Part shown: piece by piece, positions 8,753 through 11,522 of the stretch | Layout: each line of letters begins with the position of its first letter | Numbering within the stretch: position 1 is the first letter of the stretch | Assembly: GCA_900128395.1 (NCBI GenBank) | Contig: LT649922.1 | Span: 1 to 11,522 of the forward strand | From: Stramenopiles sp. TOSAG23-2 | Lineage: Eukaryota > Sar | Direction: 5' to 3' | Length of the DNA stretch: 11,522 bases | Notes under the pieces: model-generated | Database searches by the model: none | What the model was told of the DNA's origin: nothing | What the model saw: the letters and a program-made list of their open reading frames with translations, nothing else | Made by a program: the position numbers and the translations under genes

Positions 8753-9747
8753 ATTTGCTATTATAGATTTAATCCTAATTCGTTCAATACGATGATGGTT
8801 TAATTTCATAAACGAGCGGGATAGAGTAACATTTTGTAGACAAAGTAAAATTCGTTTAGAAGTTTCAATACGACGTTTTCTTTTCTTAATTTTTTCCACC
8901 CAACCTCCTTGAAACGATCTTTTCATTGTTCCTCGTGTCCATGATTTGTATGCGCGATTCAGCTTCATTTTATTGGTTTTTGTACCTGGCTATATTTTCT
9001 TTCAATATATCAAATGCTTGGAACATATTTGTTTTCAACAATCTACTGATAATTCGCGTCATTTTCTTTGTATTATTTCCAAATTACATGTTTCTATTTT
9101 CCATTTATTTATTGCCATTCGCTTGACTGCTACAAATCTCCTTCGCAATAAGGATTTAATAACATTTCCTTCGCGAATTATTTGCTTTGACCGCTTTAAA
9201 TAGCTTTGTCATTTAGAAAATGCTAAATTTATTTTTCCAAGATTTGAATCTGTTCATTACTCGTACAATGACACTACGTTGTTTTTCCAATTGCTGTTCA
9301 CACAATTGCACACGTAAAACATGTTTTCTTAAATATTCCCATGCTACTTGTAACTTATGCCTATTGAGACATTTTAATGTACGTTTTATTTGTTTTTCAC
9401 GTAAATTTTGTATCCTTTGGTTACTATTTGCTATTGTACGATGTGCATTCGTACATTTGATCCATTTTTTCATAGATAGATGATACTTCTTCAAAAAAAC
9501 GAAGATGATGAATATATATCTCTCTTTTATTATATACTACTATATATATAAATGATTTATATAATATATATTATTGCACTATATCGATATATATTCTATA
9601 TAATAATACTATTTCCATGATGTGGTACGTCGTAAAAGTATTTGAGTGTGTGACTATTATAGCATAAAAAAAAAACGGCACGCTTTTCAGACTTCAGAAG
9701 ATGCGTATTACGTTAAGGTTTCCTAGAGTAATGTATGTATAATAGGT

Positions 9748-9871
9748 GATCACCGAAGCACCGAAGTACAACAATTTGATATACTAAACGATATTAATTT
9801 TAAAGTTTTAAAGTTTTAAAGATCACCAATTCTGGAAAGTACACCAATTTGATATACTACGATATTAATAT
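9748..9871. repeat. Diverged 73-bp-offset direct repeat
   Basis: GATCACC...GTACAACAATTTGATATACTAAACGATATTAAT at 9748-9798 recurs as GATCACC...GTACACCAATTTGATATACTACGATATTAAT at 9821-9869, written here with the variable middle omitted. The two are joined by three TTTTAAAG-like units (about 9799-9820). The first GATCACC is part of a perfect palindrome, GGTGATCACC (9745-9754). It could be a remnant of a small non-autonomous element or a duplicated control region. Confidence 0.7.
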
Positions 9872-10020
9872 GGCCTATATATATACAAGTGTTTTTGATT
9901 TATCAAATGATATGTATAAAACGCTTTTGCCAGCTGCCTTTAATTGAGGGACGACTCCTCGGATCTCTGAGCTGCTCTGCATCGTCGCGATATTAGTAGG
10001 TATTTTGGTACACACAAAGT

Positions 10021-10096
10021 GCTATACCAGTGCTATAACTGGCTAACCAGCTAATAATAATAATAATTTTTCCAATATTATCATACCAGGTATAGC
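10021..10096. repeat. Short inverted repeat around a CTGG-CCAG hairpin
   Basis: GCTATACC (10021-10028) is the reverse complement of GGTATAGC (10089-10096). Between them lie CTGGCTAACCAG and an AAT run. AGTGCTATA is also directly repeated at 10019 and 10029. The arms are too short to call a transposon. Confidence 0.3.
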
Positions 10097-10177
10097 CGCC
10101 TGCTATAATAATAATAATGCAACACACACAACAAAAAATATATATATATCATATATACATCAATAATATATATTTCG

Positions 10178-10235
10178 TTTCCCTCTCTTTCTTTCTCTCT
10201 CTCTCTTTCCGTCTCTATCTCTATCTCTCCCTCTT
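10178..10235 (+). repeat. Pyrimidine (CT/TTTC) tract before the start codon
   Basis: About 58 bases, almost all C and T, end five bases before the ATG at 10240. It is probably 5' UTR or core promoter. An in-frame ATG at 10117 would translate the tract as a hydrophobic Leu/Ser/Phe stretch, which could mimic a signal anchor; the low-complexity origin argues against it. Confidence 0.7.
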
Positions 10236-10239
10236 AAAT

Positions 10240-11467
10240 ATGAAGAAAAGAATAGGAGGTCCCACCCGTGTTCGAGAAAATAATCGATACCCTATCGATA
10301 AAATTTTATATCGAACAGATGGGTTTGAGGAAATGTTAATGGCAAGAAGATCATCTTCAGATCTAATACAAGCTATGCACCACATGGCAATATCATCCCG
10401 TTGCAATCAGCTTGGTGTTGTGAACATTTCACAAATATTAGCAAGGGTATGGAACAGTGAGTGCAACGACGCATTGCTGAATTTGTTGATGAAAAAGGTC
10501 AACATTTTCTCATTAAATTTCGATGTGGCGGATTTTGGGAATCATGTGCATGATTTTGTGGCAATGTTATTGAGTAATAATAACATTGAAAAAACTGGTC
10601 TATGTTTGGCTTGGTTTGGTGAACTCAATGCAATAAAAAAGTTTCAAGGGGAGGGGAGTAAAATTTATGATAAAATACGTCGGTAAGTATGATCAAACAT
10701 ATATATATATATATATATCAAAACAACAAAATTAAATAATAATTAGAAAAACAACTAACAGAAAAAAAATTTTCAGTAATACTCGTTTTATTATCAATAA
10801 TTTACTGCTTCATAATAATGGAAAAAAAATCAGCGTATTATTTGTAAAAAAAAAATGGATTGAAAATTTTAATAAAATGTCATCAAAAGAATTGAGATAT
10901 GCACATTATGGGCAAGTTTATCAAAGAAGGGGTTTCTATGCATGGAAAAAAATTGCTAATGGTAATCATTGTATGGCATATAGTAAGAAATATGAGAAGT
11001 GGTATCTATTGAATAGAAAAAAAGGAGAATATCGATTTGTAAAAAAGGTTACAATCAATACATATGGGAACTGTGAGTATATTTTAGAAAATTTAAATGG
11101 AGAAATATATAAAACAGGTAAAGGTATTGTGATGGAAGAAATATACAATAATGGTGGTGCTATAAAATATTTTAATTGCAAAAGTTCTATTGATCAGAAA
11201 TTATATAAATGTTCTATTGGTTATGATATAAAAGTAGATATTGGTTATATGGTACATATAGGAATGAAAGATGATGTGAATGGGGAAATATTATATGTAT
11301 ATGAAAAGGATAGATTAACAATACAACAGAAGAAAAAAAACAAAAGAAACAACAGAAGAGTTCGTAGTATGAGTAAGAAGAAAAAAAGATTGGTCAGAAA
11401 TAAAAATCATATGAAGAAAAAAAAAGAAAGTTGTTGTACAAGAGTTGTAAATTTTATTTTTTCGTAA
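10240..11467 (+). CDS. Two-exon orphan gene, 377 residues
   Basis: Exon 1 is 10240-10682 and exon 2 is 10777-11467. Read without splicing, exon 1 would stop at TAA 10684-10686 inside the donor. Removing the 94-bp intron gives CG|T at the junction (Arg-148) and an open frame through 10778-10876 into the long second frame, ending at TAA 11465-11467. The protein is not recognised. Exon 1 encodes a mostly helical region (SSSDLIQAMHHMA, VNISQILARVW, VHDFVAMLLSNNN). Exon 2 encodes an aromatic, Lys-rich, probably beta-containing part (GFYAWKKI, KKYEKWYLLNRKKGEYRF, YMVHIGMKDDVNGEILYVYE) and a strongly basic tail (about 332-371) with KKKKRLVR, which looks like a nuclear or nucleic-acid-binding signal, then CCTRVVNFIF. 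ATG 10240 is preferred over 10117 because the longer form would translate simple repeats. The last 110 bases of the CDS include one arm of a foldback, so the C-terminus may depend on assembly. Confidence 0.78.
10683..10776 (+). other. Spliceosomal intron, 94 bp, phase 2
   Basis: The donor GTAAGTAT is the consensus. A branch-like AACTAAC lies about 17 bases before the 3' end, followed by a purine run and then ATTTTCAG. The interior contains a TA repeat. Splicing fuses two otherwise separate coding frames exactly in register, which is the strongest evidence for it. Confidence 0.88.
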
Positions 11468-11522
11468 ATATGATTTTTATTTCTGACCAATCTTTTTTTC
11501 TTCTTACTCATACTACGAACTC
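11358..11522. repeat. 55-bp perfect inverted repeat (foldback) at the right end
   Basis: 11358-11412 and 11468-11522 are exact reverse complements, separated by 55 bases (11413-11467). The left arm lies in the Lys-rich tail of the two-exon gene (residues 342-360); the right arm begins immediately after its stop codon and runs to the last base of the window. Because the window ends inside the match, the palindrome may continue. Confidence 0.97.

Larger units (their letters stand above)
7614..9473 (-). pseudogene. Sfi1-like Trp-repeat (centrin-binding type) protein, frame-broken
   Basis: The minus strand encodes long charged helices carrying a repeat with Leu at +26, Phe at +30 and Trp at +33 after the previous Trp. 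Examples are AFKLW, LSRSFYTW, LPIFRRW and LYKGFVTW, each exactly 33 residues after the one before once single-base frame breaks are bridged; VFLQW to STFTTW is also 33, as are FQGGW to SRSFMKL and on to LAFSNI. An additional Trp often sits at +21 (KKW, TRW, RYW). In Sfi1, repeats of this kind form a continuous helix that binds one centrin each at spindle-pole-body half-bridges or centrosomes; a basal-body or centrosome role here is inference from the repeat. Between 7963 and 8179 there is a coiled-coil insert (YKQQIALLEKYKSD). The first ATG is at 9473 (MKKWIKC), but the frame is open further upstream, so the N-terminus is uncertain. The last usable frame ends at TAA 7614-7616. Breaks lie near 9213, 9065, 8965, 8731, 8500, 8400, 8175, 8003, 7862 and 7700. 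Two internal duplications are listed separately. Confidence 0.75.
9495..10239. other. Intergenic region with degenerate repeats
   Basis: No coding frame is supported. 9520-9606 is TA-rich. 9748-9871 holds a diverged direct repeat. 9950-9990 is a locally GC-richer patch. 10018-10117 holds GCTATA repeats, a short inverted repeat and two TAA/AAT trinucleotide runs. A pyrimidine-rich tract precedes the ATG at 10240. This interval lies upstream of both flanking genes (minus strand to the left, plus strand to the right), so it should contain their promoters. Confidence 0.55.

Noticed and set aside
7876-9483. Plus-strand ORFs at 7876-8190, 8946-9203 and 9220-9483
   Set aside because: They are antisense to the Sfi1-like gene, whose 33-residue Trp periodicity on the minus strand is far stronger evidence.
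9940-9990. tRNA or structured RNA in the GC-richer patch
   Set aside because: No T-loop GTTCRA motif or cloverleaf pairing could be traced by eye.
10117-10239. N-terminal extension of the two-exon gene as a signal anchor
   Set aside because: The 41 extra codons are translated TA and CT microsatellites; ATG 10240 directly precedes complex coding sequence. It is kept only as an alternative start.
1-11522. Giant-virus or other viral origin of the contig
   Set aside because: No viral hallmark gene is seen; VPS8, Sfi1-like repeats, a spliceosomal intron and microsatellite density fit nuclear DNA better. The end foldback alone is not enough.

Overview
The window is AT-rich nuclear DNA of a eukaryote, most likely a unicellular protist. 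A canonical GT-AG intron (10683-10776) joins two reading frames exactly in phase. Two genes encode eukaryote-only proteins: the CORVET tethering subunit VPS8 and an Sfi1-like, centrin-binding-type repeat protein. Long Asn, Ser and Asp/Glu runs coded by AAT, AGT and GAT/GAA triplets, together with many microsatellites, fit this. The lineage cannot be fixed from the sequence: 33-residue Trp-repeat proteins are common in stramenopiles, while Asn/Ser runs are typical of AT-rich amoebae and rhizarians.

Layout: 1-216 is a 21-bp minisatellite. 217-1270 has no convincing gene. 1275-1696 (-) is a coiled-coil gene fragment with one frame break. 1946-2059 is a small Ala/Ser-rich open stretch of unknown status. 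2310-5124 (+) is a VPS8 homologue lacking the front of its beta-propeller and its C-terminal RING part, and broken by about ten single-base frame changes. 5191-5889 (-) is an intact, very acidic orphan protein. 5890-6517 is a divergent promoter interval with a possible leader intron. 6518-7345 (+) is an intact 275-residue orphan. 7614-9473 (-) is the Sfi1-like gene, frame-broken and carrying two internal duplications. 9495-10239 is intergenic with degenerate repeats. 10240-11467 (+) is a two-exon, 377-codon orphan gene. The final 165 bases form a 55-bp perfect foldback.

The main puzzle is the contrast between shattered and intact genes. VPS8, the Sfi1-like gene and the coiled-coil gene keep good amino-acid conservation or repeat periodicity, but change frame every few hundred bases, often at homopolymers or TA repeats. 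The three orphan genes are uninterrupted. Either conserved genes decayed recently, or the assembly carries homopolymer-type indels that the orphan genes escaped by chance. The minisatellite at one end and the foldback at the other suggest that this may be a whole short contig ending in repeats. I see no operon-like organisation, RNA gene, CRISPR array or transposase gene, and no sign that the genes act in one pathway.
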